Numbered from the stretch's first letter, positions 1-7,879 are shown. The stretch: 25,779 nt of DNA from Spirochaetaceae bacterium (GCA_031256815.1 JAIRPU010000043.1:1-25779); one strand, 5' to 3'. Program-made: numbers and translations. The notes: a model not told the origin generated them from the letters alone.

Positions 1-413
1 TCGTGAAGCCCTGCAATCAGTTTTACATCCACTCCTTCATGTATTGAGGGGAAGAACTGAAAGTCCCCGTTTATAACGGGCATCTTTCCTGCCGCTAAGT
101 AGGAGCGAATTACCTCGAATGAGACGCCGGAAACGAGCGTCATATCGAGCCCTTCTTCAGCGTAATAGCCCTTAATGGACGCTATCGAAATGGGCGAGCC
201 GCACGCCGAACCGCCGTAGGCTATCTCATAGGAACCTTCAATTTTGCCGTCCGCCGCCTGTTTTTTTGCGCAGCCGACAGTCCCAATTAATATGAGCGCC
301 ATAAACGCCAGCGCAAGCCCGTGAACGGCAGCCCATACCGCAAGCAATTCGCTCCCGCCTGCAAGCGTGCGGCGTAACGCGCCGCATTCGTAAGCTTTGT
401 TTTTCTTTTCCAT
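1..413 (-). CDS. ABC transporter substrate-binding lipoprotein, NitT/TauT (NMT1-like) type, partial
   Basis: Only the first ~137 codons are present; the gene runs off the left edge of the window. The minus-strand reading from ATG at 413 opens with a Lys-rich start, a long hydrophobic stretch (about residues 22-43) and a loose spirochaetal-type lipobox (T-V-G-C) followed by AKKQ. The mature part begins with an IAYGGSACGSPISIASIKGYY-like stretch and continues AEEGLDMTLVSG, then VIRSYLAAGKMPVINGD. This is the usual opening of periplasmic binding proteins for nitrate, taurine, sulfonate or thiamine-precursor ABC importers: a small-molecule site followed by 'G+++EGL+V'. An AGGAG (422-426) sits 8 bases before the ATG. 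The ligand cannot be told from this fragment, and permease and ATPase genes would lie outside the window. Family assignment is by motif memory; subfamily is uncertain. Confidence 0.8.
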   Translation of the reverse strand, partial: MEKKNKAYECGALRRTLAGGSELLAVWAAVHGLALAFMALILIGTVGCAKKQAADGKIEGSYEIAYGGSACGSPISIASIKGYYAEEGLDMTLVSGVSFEVIRSYLAAGKMPVINGDFQFFPSIHEGVDVKLIAGLH

Positions 414-428
414 ACCGAAAACTCCTGC

Positions 429-449
429 CGGAAGTCCTTTACGCTTCCG
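429..449 (-). promoter_or_regulatory. Leader hairpin just upstream of the ribosome binding site
   Basis: CGGAAG (429-434) and CTTCCG (444-449) form a 6-bp perfect stem with a 9-base loop in the leader of the substrate-binding protein mRNA, ending a few bases before its AGGAG. It could affect translation initiation; no known riboswitch class is recognised. Confidence 0.35.
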
Positions 450-512
450 TATTGTTGATTTTCCCCATTTCACCGTGATTCAATATCCTAGTAAAACTAT
501 AGGGATAATATG

Positions 513-540
513 ATTATAAGAGAAGCGTAAAAAAGGTCAA
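513..540 (-). promoter_or_regulatory. Sigma70-type promoter for the substrate-binding protein gene
   Basis: Reading the minus strand, TTGACC (540-535) and a perfect TATAAT (518-513) are separated by 16 bases. Predicted transcription start is about 506, leaving a ~93-base leader before the ATG at 413. Confidence 0.7.
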
Positions 541-571
541 GTGGGGAGATAAAGTTGAAAAAACAGGGCGG

Positions 572-603
572 TTGAAAAAAAAATGAAAAAAGTACAGTAT
601 AGA
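572..603 (+). promoter_or_regulatory. glgA: Possible promoter of glgA
   Basis: TTGAAA at 572-577 is followed by TACAGT (593-598, spacer 15) or TATAGA (598-603, spacer 20) in an A-rich stretch. Neither spacing is ideal, so the exact elements are uncertain. A clear AGGAG (610-614) precedes the ATG at 624. Confidence 0.3.
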
Positions 604-623
604 TATACGAGGAGTTTTTAGGG

Positions 624-2183
624 ATGAAAATTTTGATGGCTTCCAGCGAAGCAGTACCATTTGCAAAAACCGGCGGTTTGGCGGATGCAGTTTCTGCGCT
701 TTCAATTGCGCTTGCAAAACTTGGTCACGAAGTAAAAATAGCTATTCCGCGTTATTATAACGTTGACCGCGAGCCGCTTACCAAACTTGAAGGCGAGATG
801 GGCGTTCCTGTCGGCGGTTTTGAGGAATGGTGCGCCGTTTATTATACGAATATGCCTGGTTCGCCAACAAAAAATCCGGTTGAAGTTTTTTTTATTGACC
901 ACGAAATATTTTTTGGGCGCGATGGCATTTATGGCACGCCCTCCGAACCCGATTTTATTGATAATCCGCGCCGTTTTACATTTTTTTCGCGTGCGGTATT
1001 TCAGCTTTGCCATAAAATCCGGTGGTTTCCGGATGTGGTTCATGCGCATGACTGGCCTTCGGCGCTTGTGCCTGTATATTTAAAGTACGCGCTGCGAAAC
1101 GGCCCGTTTGAAAAAACTGTTTCTGTGCTTACAATACACAACCTTGGGTATCAGGGAGTTTATCATAAAGATAATTTCCACTACACGGGCTTGGGGTGGA
1201 ATGTTTTTTACGAGGGCGGTTTTGAAGACTGGAATATGCTTAACCTGCTTAAAGCGGGCATTTATTCGGCGGACAGGCTGAATACTGTTTCCGAAACCTA
1301 TTGCGAAGAAACAAAACAACAGGCAGGAGGCTTCAGGCTGGACGGCCCTTTGCGTTACCGAAGCGCCAATTACCGCGGCATATTAAACGGAGTTGATACA
1401 GATGTCTGGAATCCGCAAAAAGATTCCTACATTCCAAAGCCTTTTTCTGCTGGCGAGCTTTCCGGCAAGGCTGCGGCAAAGGCGGAATTGCAAAAGTTTT
1501 TTGGGCTTGCGCAGGACCCGGATGTGCCTGTTATAGGAATGATAACCCGTCTTACCGGCCAAAAAGGGGTTGGCGAGCTGTTCGGGCCCGGTTATGGTTC
1601 GGCGTATTCTATTTGCCGCGATATGAATATAAACTTTGTTGTGCTTGGTTCAGGCGAGGCATGGTGCGAACATGAGTTACAGAGCCTTTCGTCAAGGCTT
1701 TCGAATTTTCGCGCTGTAATAGGTTATAAAGAAGAGTTAAGTCATTTAATAGAAGCGGGCAGTGATTTTTTTCTTATGCCTTCGCGCTATGAACCTTGCG
1801 GACTTAATCAGATGTATTCATTAATTTACGGAACGCCTCCAATAGTCCGGCGCACCGGCGGTCTTGTTGATACAGTTCAAAATTACGATGAGGCGACCGG
1901 CGGAGGAACCGGCTTTATGTTTGACGATTTGACGCCGCAGGCTATATACAACACTGTAGGCTGGGCGGTTTGGGCGTATTACAATCGAAAAGAGCATATA
2001 GACGCAATGCGAAAACGCGGTATGCAGCATGATTTTTCGTGGGAAAAATCGGCAAAAAAATATGTGGATATGTACAAGGACGCCGGCGTAAAAAAAAGCG
2101 CAGCGCAAAAAACTGCGGCTGCCATTGCTCCCGATTCAGCGCCAAAAAAGAAGACTGCCGAAAAACGTCCAAGCAAGAAATAA
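624..2183 (+). CDS. glgA: Glycogen synthase (ADP-glucose:1,4-alpha-glucan glucosyltransferase, GT5)
   Basis: Transfers glucose from ADP-glucose to the growing glycogen chain in the cytoplasm. The N terminus is classic GlgA: MKILMASSEAVPFAKTGGLAD, with the KTGGL nucleotide-sugar motif at residues 15-19. Further landmarks are VHAHDWPSALVP, TIHNLGYQG, the GILNGVDTDVWNP segment, ITRLTGQKG opening the second Rossmann domain, and the catalytic-side SRYEPCGLNQMYSL with GLVDTV. At 519 aa it is some 30 residues longer than typical enzymes because of a Lys/Ala-rich tail (about 490-519: KKSAAQKTAAA ... APKKKTAEKRPSKK) that looks disordered and basic. The start is supported by AGGAG at 610-614. No other glycogen genes are adjacent; the next gene is a lipoprotein starting 5 bases after the stop. 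Confidence 0.96.
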   Translation: MKILMASSEAVPFAKTGGLADAVSALSIALAKLGHEVKIAIPRYYNVDREPLTKLEGEMGVPVGGFEEWCAVYYTNMPGSPTKNPVEVFFIDHEIFFGRDGIYGTPSEPDFIDNPRRFTFFSRAVFQLCHKIRWFPDVVHAHDWPSALVPVYLKYALRNGPFEKTVSVLTIHNLGYQGVYHKDNFHYTGLGWNVFYEGGFEDWNMLNLLKAGIYSADRLNTVSETYCEETKQQAGGFRLDGPLRYRSANYRGILNGVDTDVWNPQKDSYIPKPFSAGELSGKAAAKAELQKFFGLAQDPDVPVIGMITRLTGQKGVGELFGPGYGSAYSICRDMNINFVVLGSGEAWCEHELQSLSSRLSNFRAVIGYKEELSHLIEAGSDFFLMPSRYEPCGLNQMYSLIYGTPPIVRRTGGLVDTVQNYDEATGGGTGFMFDDLTPQAIYNTVGWAVWAYYNRKEHIDAMRKRGMQHDFSWEKSAKKYVDMYKDAGVKKSAAQKTAAAIAPDSAPKKKTAEKRPSKK

Positions 2184-2187
2184 ATCT

Positions 2188-3465
2188 GTGTCTGTCCGTG
2201 TTGGCCCGTGGATATTATTTTTTTGCATGGCGGCAGCCGGCTGTGCGTCTTATTCATTTGACGGCATAGACGAAGATGTTAGAAACGCCCGTTATGACGC
2301 GGCGTTAAAAAAACTTGAAAAAGAAAAAAAGATTATCTACAAAAATGATGCCGTAAGATACTATCTTGATACGGGAATGATTGCCCATTTTTCCGCGCAG
2401 TACGAAGATTCCATAAAACGTTTGCAAAATGGAGACAGGGCAATAGAAGCGGCATGGACAAAAAGTATTTCGCAAAGCGCCGCTTCGTTTATTGCAAATG
2501 ACACCGCGGTTGAATACGCAGGAGAAGACTACGAAGACCTGTATCTAAATGTATTTAACGCTTTGAACTATTATCATTGCGGCAACATAGAAGATGCGCT
2601 TGTAGAAATACGGCGGATGCAGGAAAAACTGCGGAAACTTTCCATGCGTTACAATGCCGCGGAAACAGAGCTTGCAAGACGGAACATGGAAGCGGCAAAA
2701 AAAGCGGATGTTAAAGTAAACTTTTCAAACAGCGCGCTGGCGCGTTATTTAAGTATGTTGTTTTATAGGGCGGAAGGCAGCCGCGATGACGCGCGTATTG
2801 ACCGTGATGAGCTTAAACGTGCCTTTGAAGACCAAAAAAACATTTATCCTTATGCGCCGCCTTCAAATATTGATGATGAGCTTTCTGTTCCCGAAGACAA
2901 AGCGCGAATAAACTTTCTTGCGTTTGCCGGTCTTTCTCCGGTTAAAGAAGAAGAAACGATACGTATTCCGCTTGCAGATTCCAACAGCTGGATAAAAATA
3001 GCGCTGCCGCGCATGAAAGCGCGCCCTTCAACAGCAAGCAAAATTGAAGTTGTATTTGATTCCGGCGAAAAAGTTAAGCTTGCTTTGCTTGAAGATATAG
3101 AACGTGTTGCGACAGAAACATTTAAAAAACACAAGGGAATTATAGAAGCAAAATCCATTATACGCGGCACCGTAAAAGGCGGAATTGCCGCGGGGCTTAT
3201 GGCGGCAGATGATGACGGCGCTCTTTTGCTTTTGGGAATTGCCGCACAGCTGTTTGCCGAAACAAGCGAACACGCAGACCTTCGCATAGCAAGATATTTT
3301 CCGGCGCGCGCATACACCGGCGCAATAAACCTTAAACCCGGCAAATATTCTTTTACTGTAAATTATTATAATAACAGCGGTAAAATAGCGGCCTCTTTTG
3401 ACTATAAAGATGTTGTGTTAAAACAGGACGGATTAAATCTTATTGAAACAGTGTTTTTAGATTAG
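2188..3465 (+). CDS. COG3014-like lipoprotein of unknown function
   Basis: A secreted lipoprotein with no assigned biochemical role. I choose the GTG at 2188, 5 bases after the glgA stop, because it gives a compact signal peptide (MSVRVGPWILFFCMAAAGC) with lipobox A-A-G-C and Cys19 as the lipidation site. A longer reading from TTG at 2125 would overlap glgA by 59 bases and add a charged 21-residue extension, which is unlikely. The next ~200 residues are helical and TPR-like (NARYDAALKKLEKEK, YEDSIKRLQNGDRAIE, NIEDALVEIRRMQEKLRKL, ALARYLSMLFYRAEGS). The C-terminal half is beta-rich and includes IVRGT/GGIAAGL-like small-residue segments. The layout matches what I remember of COG3014 (uncharacterised lipoproteins in many Gram-negatives). 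Translation is probably coupled to glgA. The 3' end overlaps the convergent glycosyltransferase by 26 bases. Confidence 0.8.
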   Translation: MSVRVGPWILFFCMAAAGCASYSFDGIDEDVRNARYDAALKKLEKEKKIIYKNDAVRYYLDTGMIAHFSAQYEDSIKRLQNGDRAIEAAWTKSISQSAASFIANDTAVEYAGEDYEDLYLNVFNALNYYHCGNIEDALVEIRRMQEKLRKLSMRYNAAETELARRNMEAAKKADVKVNFSNSALARYLSMLFYRAEGSRDDARIDRDELKRAFEDQKNIYPYAPPSNIDDELSVPEDKARINFLAFAGLSPVKEEETIRIPLADSNSWIKIALPRMKARPSTASKIEVVFDSGEKVKLALLEDIERVATETFKKHKGIIEAKSIIRGTVKGGIAAGLMAADDDGALLLLGIAAQLFAETSEHADLRIARYFPARAYTGAINLKPGKYSFTVNYYNNSGKIAASFDYKDVVLKQDGLNLIETVFLD

Positions 3466-4372
3466 ATTTTTTACGCGGTTTTTTAACGCCATTACGCGTT
3501 CTTTTTAACATTGATTTTAATGCGTTATAAATTTTTTTTGTTATTAAAAGTTTTATTGTTAAAATAAAACAGCATTTTATATGGTAGCCAATGCTGTTTT
3601 CCAGCGCTTCTTTTTCCATGTTTTTTTTATCGTTTTCCAGATTAATTTTATGCCGTTTTAATTCCAGTTCCCTTATATTGTCTATATATTTTTCAAAAAT
3701 ATCGTTTATTATCTGCCCGTGTTTTATTGTTTCTATTTTGTAATTTTTACCAAAGTCAAAAACATAACCGGTATTTTGTCCTGTATATCCTATATGCTGA
3801 ATAAGGCTGTGTTTTACGCAAAAAACGGGTATGTTATTGCCGTTAAAATATTCAGACCATTGCCAGTCAAAAGCCTTTATCATTTCCATTGAACAAAAAT
3901 ATTTAAGCAATTCTTTTAAACGTTCTCTGGTAAACAGCACGCCGGCAGCGCCAAGAATTTTTTTTAAGACGAGTTCATCATCAAATTCTTTGTAAACAGC
4001 ATGGCATGAAGTGTTAAACAATGATAAAACGCCTTTTGTTTTTTTTATTAATTCCATTGATTTTACAAGCCAGTCTTTTTTAAATATTATATCTGAATCG
4101 GCATTAAAAAAATATTCATCGTTTGTGTTATGTATAAAGTCGTAATACATTTTATACATATTTTTATCTGCTTTTAAATTAGTTTTATTTATGTTTATTG
4201 AGACAGCATCCGGGAATATTTTTTTTAATTCTTCCATTCCGTATTCTGTGCTTTTGTCGTCATAAACTCTTATGTTGTATGCAGCGGAAAGGGCAGATTC
4301 GTATAACGATTCCGCCATAATTTGCAGCAAATCTTTTCTGTTGTAGGTTGGGATTCCTATAGTCAGCGTCAT
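3440..4372 (-). CDS. Family 2 (GT-A) glycosyltransferase
   Basis: Likely transfers a sugar from a nucleotide-sugar to a surface glycan or protein; donor and acceptor are unknown. The N terminus TIGIPTYNRKDLLQ is the GT2 opening, followed by RVYDDKST (D38-D39, nucleotide contact) and the metal-binding D-S-D at residues 92-94 in EYFFNADSDIIF. A KAFDWQW segment may carry the catalytic acid, and the C-terminal ~80 residues are Lys/Glu-rich and helical with a short hydrophobic stretch (CCFILTIKLLIT) and a very basic end. Its DNA is clearly more AT-rich than its neighbours, with many A/T third positions, which suggests horizontal acquisition. It stands alone on the minus strand, and I see no good Shine-Dalgarno before the ATG at 4372. 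Confidence 0.85.
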   Translation of the reverse strand: MTLTIGIPTYNRKDLLQIMAESLYESALSAAYNIRVYDDKSTEYGMEELKKIFPDAVSININKTNLKADKNMYKMYYDFIHNTNDEYFFNADSDIIFKKDWLVKSMELIKKTKGVLSLFNTSCHAVYKEFDDELVLKKILGAAGVLFTRERLKELLKYFCSMEMIKAFDWQWSEYFNGNNIPVFCVKHSLIQHIGYTGQNTGYVFDFGKNYKIETIKHGQIINDIFEKYIDNIRELELKRHKINLENDKKNMEKEALENSIGYHIKCCFILTIKLLITKKIYNALKSMLKRTRNGVKKPRKKSNLKTLFQ

Positions 4373-4471
4373 GTTTTATTTTTACAGCTTGCTTAAATTT
4401 CATAGTTTGCGGCAAATAACTTTATGTGTATAAAATTCTGCTAAAGGAGTTAAGCATTTATGTCTAATGGC

Positions 4472-4483
4472 ATTTGCGCAAAT
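4472..4483. promoter_or_regulatory. Perfect 12-bp palindrome, candidate operator
   Basis: ATTTGCGCAAAT is perfectly self-complementary and lies about 27 bases upstream of the candidate -35 of the sugar-acid operon. A CG-centred palindrome suits a LacI- or similar dimeric regulator, but no regulator gene is in the window. Confidence 0.4.
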
Positions 4484-4496
4484 ACAGGCCAAAAAG

Positions 4497-4530
4497 TTAA
4501 AAGTTTTGCTTGCATTTTTAAAAGTTTGGC
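4497..4530 (+). repeat. Two 13-base direct repeats spaced 21 bp, overlapping the operon promoter
   Basis: TTAAAAGTTTTGC (4497-4509) and TTAAAAGTTTGGC (4518-4530) agree at 12 of 13 positions and repeat with a 21-bp period, i.e. two helical turns. They bracket the candidate -35, so they could bind an activator or repressor on one DNA face. The AT-rich context makes chance similarity possible. Confidence 0.4.
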
Positions 4531-4537
4531 TTAAAAT
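4510..4537 (+). promoter_or_regulatory. Candidate sigma70-type promoter of the sugar-acid operon
   Basis: TTGCAT (4510-4515), a 16-base spacer, then TAAAAT (4532-4537). Predicted start is near 4545, giving a leader of ~54 bases with GGAGG at 4589-4593 before the ATG at 4599. Confidence 0.45.
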
Positions 4538-4598
4538 ATAAAAGCACAGGATGTTAAATGGCGTTGCCATAACACAGTAAAATTTTCTGGAGGAAAAA

Positions 4599-6029
4599 AT
4601 GCTGCATTTTTTGTTGGTTTTAGTAATCACTATCGCTGTACTTGTACTGCTGATAGTGCGGTTCAAGGTACACCCGGTTATGGCGCTGTTTATCGCCGGA
4701 TTGGGCGCAGGCCTTGCCTACGGATATGGAACGGTTAAGGCTATAAGCACTTTTGTAACCGGTTTTGGCAACACGCTTGGAGGTATTGGCTGTACGATTA
4801 TCTTTGGCTCGATAATTGCCATGAGCATACAGGATACCGGCGCGATAAAATCGATGGTAAACTTTTTTATAAAACTGTTCCGGGGCAAATGTCTTGAACT
4901 TACCGTCGGCCTTGCAGGTTTTATTATGTCGATTCCTATTTTTGGAGATGTAACAAAAGTTTTAACCGCTCCGCTTGCGGCAGTTATCTCAAAACGCAAA
5001 AAAATGTCGATGTCCACCATGTCTGCGTGGACGACACTCGCCACCGACCTTACTCACAGCATGGTGCCTCCCACTCCCGGCATACTCGCCGTAACCATAG
5101 CGATAGGCGCTGATGTTGGCATGATGGTGTTTTGGAGTACCATTGTAGCGGTTCTAACCTATTTTATCGTTTGGCTTTCGATGAAAAAATGGGTTGCCAA
5201 AGAATGGATTCCGCCGCGCGAAGACTTTACCAAAAGCGTGGAAGAAGTTACCAGTGACGATTATGAACATCTTTTAATAAAAGAACCCGGCCTTCCGCCT
5301 GTGTTTTTGGCGGCGCTGCCGATAATTCTGCCTGTCATTCTAATAGCGGGCGCTTCTTTTGCCGGAATGAACATTGCAAAAGACACGCCGGTTCTGCCCG
5401 CGGATAACCCGCTGCGCGTTTTTCTTTCCGCCGTTGGCGAACGGAATATAGCGATGTTTATAGGCGCGGTAATTTGTATCATTACCGGCTTCTTTATGAA
5501 GGACAACATATTAAAGAATTCCAAAATTAATACCGGCGAAGATAACAAGAACATTGGCGAAATACTTTTAAACAAATGGGTTGGGCGCGCGCTTACAATC
5601 GCTCTTCTGCCACTGTTAATTACCGCTATGGGCGGCGGTTTTAGCGCGATAATCCGCGCATACCCCGGCATAGACGCGCTTGGCAAGGCAATTTCGCAAA
5701 CAAACTTCCCTTCACTGTTAATTCCATGGGGAATCGCCGTTATTATGATGATAGCCGTAGGTTCGCGCACCACCGCCGGCATGACGGCCGCCGCTATTGT
5801 TCTGCCAATGGCAGGCGGGCTTGGGCTTTCTCCTTTGGCGCTGGCGCTGTTAATAGGTTCTGGAACTATGGTCGGCTCTCATGTAAGCGATTCAGGATTC
5901 TGGGTTGCAAGTCAGTTTTTCAATCTTAGTACCAAACAGGGATTTAAATACTTTACGCTGATTCAGACTGTCGGCGGCGTGGTAAGCCTTATCCTCGTTT
6001 CAATTTTGATTGGAACCGGACTAGTATAA
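4599..6029 (+). CDS. GntP-family sugar-acid permease (first copy)
   Basis: An inner-membrane proton symporter of the GntP/gluconate family (usual length ~440-470; here 476). It is almost wholly hydrophobic with about 12-14 membrane segments. Family signatures include the SIPIFGDVTKVL segment, HSMVPPTPGILAVTIAIG (re-entrant PPTPG motif) and, near the C terminus, GSHVSDSGFWVASQFF, the family's H-V-x-D-S-G-F-W. A long hydrophilic cytoplasmic loop (about residues 198-235) follows the middle helices. GGAGG before the ATG is strong. As first gene of an operon with split transketolase, GarR, SDR and GarK, it most probably imports an aldonate rather than gluconate itself (no gluconokinase is present). 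The exact substrate is not readable from sequence. Confidence 0.9.
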   Translation: MLHFLLVLVITIAVLVLLIVRFKVHPVMALFIAGLGAGLAYGYGTVKAISTFVTGFGNTLGGIGCTIIFGSIIAMSIQDTGAIKSMVNFFIKLFRGKCLELTVGLAGFIMSIPIFGDVTKVLTAPLAAVISKRKKMSMSTMSAWTTLATDLTHSMVPPTPGILAVTIAIGADVGMMVFWSTIVAVLTYFIVWLSMKKWVAKEWIPPREDFTKSVEEVTSDDYEHLLIKEPGLPPVFLAALPIILPVILIAGASFAGMNIAKDTPVLPADNPLRVFLSAVGERNIAMFIGAVICIITGFFMKDNILKNSKINTGEDNKNIGEILLNKWVGRALTIALLPLLITAMGGGFSAIIRAYPGIDALGKAISQTNFPSLLIPWGIAVIMMIAVGSRTTAGMTAAAIVLPMAGGLGLSPLALALLIGSGTMVGSHVSDSGFWVASQFFNLSTKQGFKYFTLIQTVGGVVSLILVSILIGTGLV

Positions 6030-6040
6030 AACTACGAATA

Positions 6041-6062
6041 GTTAATAGTTAGTTAATAGTTA
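6041..6062 (+). repeat. Tandem duplication of an 11-mer between permease and transketolase genes
   Basis: GTTAATAGTTA occurs twice head-to-tail (6041-6051, 6052-6062) in the 43-base gap before the transketolase N subunit, directly upstream of its AAAGGA ribosome binding site. Copy-number change would alter the spacing within the operon. Confidence 0.7.
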
Positions 6063-6072
6063 AAGGAAAACG

Positions 6073-6924
6073 ATGTTATCTTTAGAAAAGAAAAAACAAC
6101 TCGACATTATGGCGCTAAAACTGCGTTATGATGTGGTTAATATGATAGGCATAGGGAACGCAGGGCATTTGGGAGGCTCATGTTCCCTTGCCGAAACTAT
6201 TGCGACGCTTTATTTCCATGCGATGAAATTCAGCGCCGAAAGGCTTAAAGACCCTGAACGCGACCGGCTTGTGCTTTCAAAAGGACACGCGGCGCTTATT
6301 CAATATGCGGCGCTTTGCGAAGCGGGCTGCTTCCCCCGCGAAGAGCTTGGACGGGTTAAAAAGCTTGGCGGCCTTTTGCAGGGGCACCCCGACCTCTCAA
6401 TTCCGGGCATAGAAGCGGTTACCGGTTCGCTTGGACAGGGGCTTTCAATTTCGCTTGGCATGGCGCTGGCGCTGCGGCTTGATAAAAGCCCTGCTCGTGT
6501 GTTTACAATAATGGGGGACGGCGAACAGGCCGAAGGGCAGTTGTGGGAGGCGGCCATGGCCGCTGCCGCCTTCAAAGTTGATAATCTTACCGCATTTCTG
6601 GACTGGAACAAAGTACAGGCAACCGGTACCACAAAAGAAATATTCAACATTCCCAATCTTGAAGAAAAATGGACGAGTTTTGGGTGGCAGGTGTTTAAGG
6701 TAAACGGGCACGATGTTGAACAAATTAGCTCCGCCATAGAAAAAGCCGCGGCTGTTAAAGAAAAACCGCAGTTAATTATTTTGGATACCGTTAAGGGAAA
6801 AGGCTTTTCTTTTGCGGAGGGTAACGCCGCTTATCACAACGGCATATTTACAGCCGAAATTTTTGAGCAGGCAAAAAAAGAACTTGACGCGGCCAGGGAA
6901 AAATTGGGGGTAAGCGAATGGTAG
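6073..6924 (+). CDS. Transketolase-like enzyme, N-terminal (TPP-binding) subunit
   Basis: Half of a two-gene transketolase: at 283 aa it equals the PP domain only. The thiamine diphosphate motif is intact: GDGE at residues 148-151, EGQLWEAAMAAA, then D177-W-N179 (the GDG...N Mg/TPP signature). Other landmarks are NAGHLGGSCSLAE (compare GHxGx2L in transketolases), RDRLVLSKGHAALIQYA and HPDLSIPGIEAVTGSLGQGLSISLGMALA. It must pair with the next gene product to be active. The 3' end overlaps that gene by 7 bases, indicating translational coupling. Split transketolases in catabolic operons often act on unusual ketoses, and here the neighbours suggest a keto-aldonate donor (inference). Canonical full-length Tkt for the pentose phosphate pathway would be elsewhere. 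Confidence 0.93.
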   Translation: MLSLEKKKQLDIMALKLRYDVVNMIGIGNAGHLGGSCSLAETIATLYFHAMKFSAERLKDPERDRLVLSKGHAALIQYAALCEAGCFPREELGRVKKLGGLLQGHPDLSIPGIEAVTGSLGQGLSISLGMALALRLDKSPARVFTIMGDGEQAEGQLWEAAMAAAAFKVDNLTAFLDWNKVQATGTTKEIFNIPNLEEKWTSFGWQVFKVNGHDVEQISSAIEKAAAVKEKPQLIILDTVKGKGFSFAEGNAAYHNGIFTAEIFEQAKKELDAAREKLGVSEW

Positions 6925-7856
6925 AAAAACAGAGTTTACGTAAAGCTTATGGGGACGCCCTTGTAGAGCTTGGAAAACAAAATTCTGATATAGTGGTTTT
7001 GGAAGCGGATTTGGGCAAGTCAACAATGTCTTGCCTGTTTAAAGAGGCCTTTCCGGAACGTTATTTTGAAATGGGCATAGCCGAACAGAATATGGCCGGC
7101 ACATCGGCTGGTCTTGCCCTTGCAGGTAAAATCCCGTTTTACAGCACCTTTGCCGTGTTTGCCGCCGGACGCGCCTATGACCAGATACGCTGCGCCATTG
7201 CAATTCCGGGAGCAAACGTAAAGATATGCGGTTCAAGCTGCGGGCTTTCGGACTTTGGAGACGGCAAAACACATCAGTCTGTTGAAGACGGCAACATCAT
7301 AAAAACTCTGCCTAACCTTATCGTGCTTAACCCTGTCGATGCGGTTGAGCTTAAAAAAATGGTGTGTTTTATGGCGCGGCACAAAGGCCCTGTTTACATT
7401 CGTGTAAATCGAAACGATTTGCCTGTTTATACAAAACCTGAAGGCGAGTTTACGCCCGGCAAAATGAATTGCCTGCGCGAAGGCCGGGACGCGGTAATTT
7501 TTGCCACCGGCGCTCTTGTCTGGAAATCGCTGGAAGCGGCAGAAAAACTGCAGGCGGATGGAATTTCGGCGCAAGTGGTCAATGTAAGCACATTAAAACC
7601 GCTTTTGCGTGAAGAAGTGCTAAAATACGCCGCCGGTAAAAAAGCGGTAATTACCGCCGAAGAAGCAACGGTAACAGGCGGGCTGGGGCAGGGAATTGCC
7701 GCAAATATCATGGGAGAGATAAACGTCCCATTTGCGCAAGTGGCGATAAACGATGAGTTTGGCATATCCGCGCACAATTACGAGGACTTGCTCGAAAAAT
7801 ACGGCTTGTCAACGCGGCATATTTACGAAACGGTAAAAAAAACGTTAAAACGTTAG
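6918..7856 (+). CDS. Transketolase-like enzyme, C-terminal (pyrimidine-binding) subunit
   Basis: Second half of the split transketolase (312 aa: Pyr domain plus C-terminal domain). The glutamate that activates TPP is present in EMGIAEQNMAG (E56), followed by GLALAGKIPFYSTFAVFAAGRAYDQIR. Then come GLSDFGDGKTHQSVED, the RHKGPVYIRVNRNDLP segment near the substrate pocket, and a TVTGGLGQGIA C-terminal domain. Fold and motifs also resemble DXS/E1-beta, but size, pairing and order fit split transketolase best. The ATG lies inside the last codons of the N subunit gene. The genes downstream (GarR, SDR) imply that the aldehyde released is tartronate semialdehyde; this is inference from context, and the residues that would normally bind a sugar phosphate cannot be judged without alignment. 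Confidence 0.92.
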   Translation: MVEKQSLRKAYGDALVELGKQNSDIVVLEADLGKSTMSCLFKEAFPERYFEMGIAEQNMAGTSAGLALAGKIPFYSTFAVFAAGRAYDQIRCAIAIPGANVKICGSSCGLSDFGDGKTHQSVEDGNIIKTLPNLIVLNPVDAVELKKMVCFMARHKGPVYIRVNRNDLPVYTKPEGEFTPGKMNCLREGRDAVIFATGALVWKSLEAAEKLQADGISAQVVNVSTLKPLLREEVLKYAAGKKAVITAEEATVTGGLGQGIAANIMGEINVPFAQVAINDEFGISAHNYEDLLEKYGLSTRHIYETVKKTLKR

Positions 7857-7879
7857 TAAGGATAAGACAGGAGTTTTTT

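Noticed and set aside
2125..2187. Longer TTG start for the COG3014-like lipoprotein
   Set aside because: It would overlap glgA by 59 bases and place a charged 21-residue segment before a good lipoprotein signal; the GTG at 2188 is better.
4400..4666. Small minus-strand frame in the gap before the first permease
   Set aside because: It overlaps the permease start, has no ribosome site and no family-like pattern.
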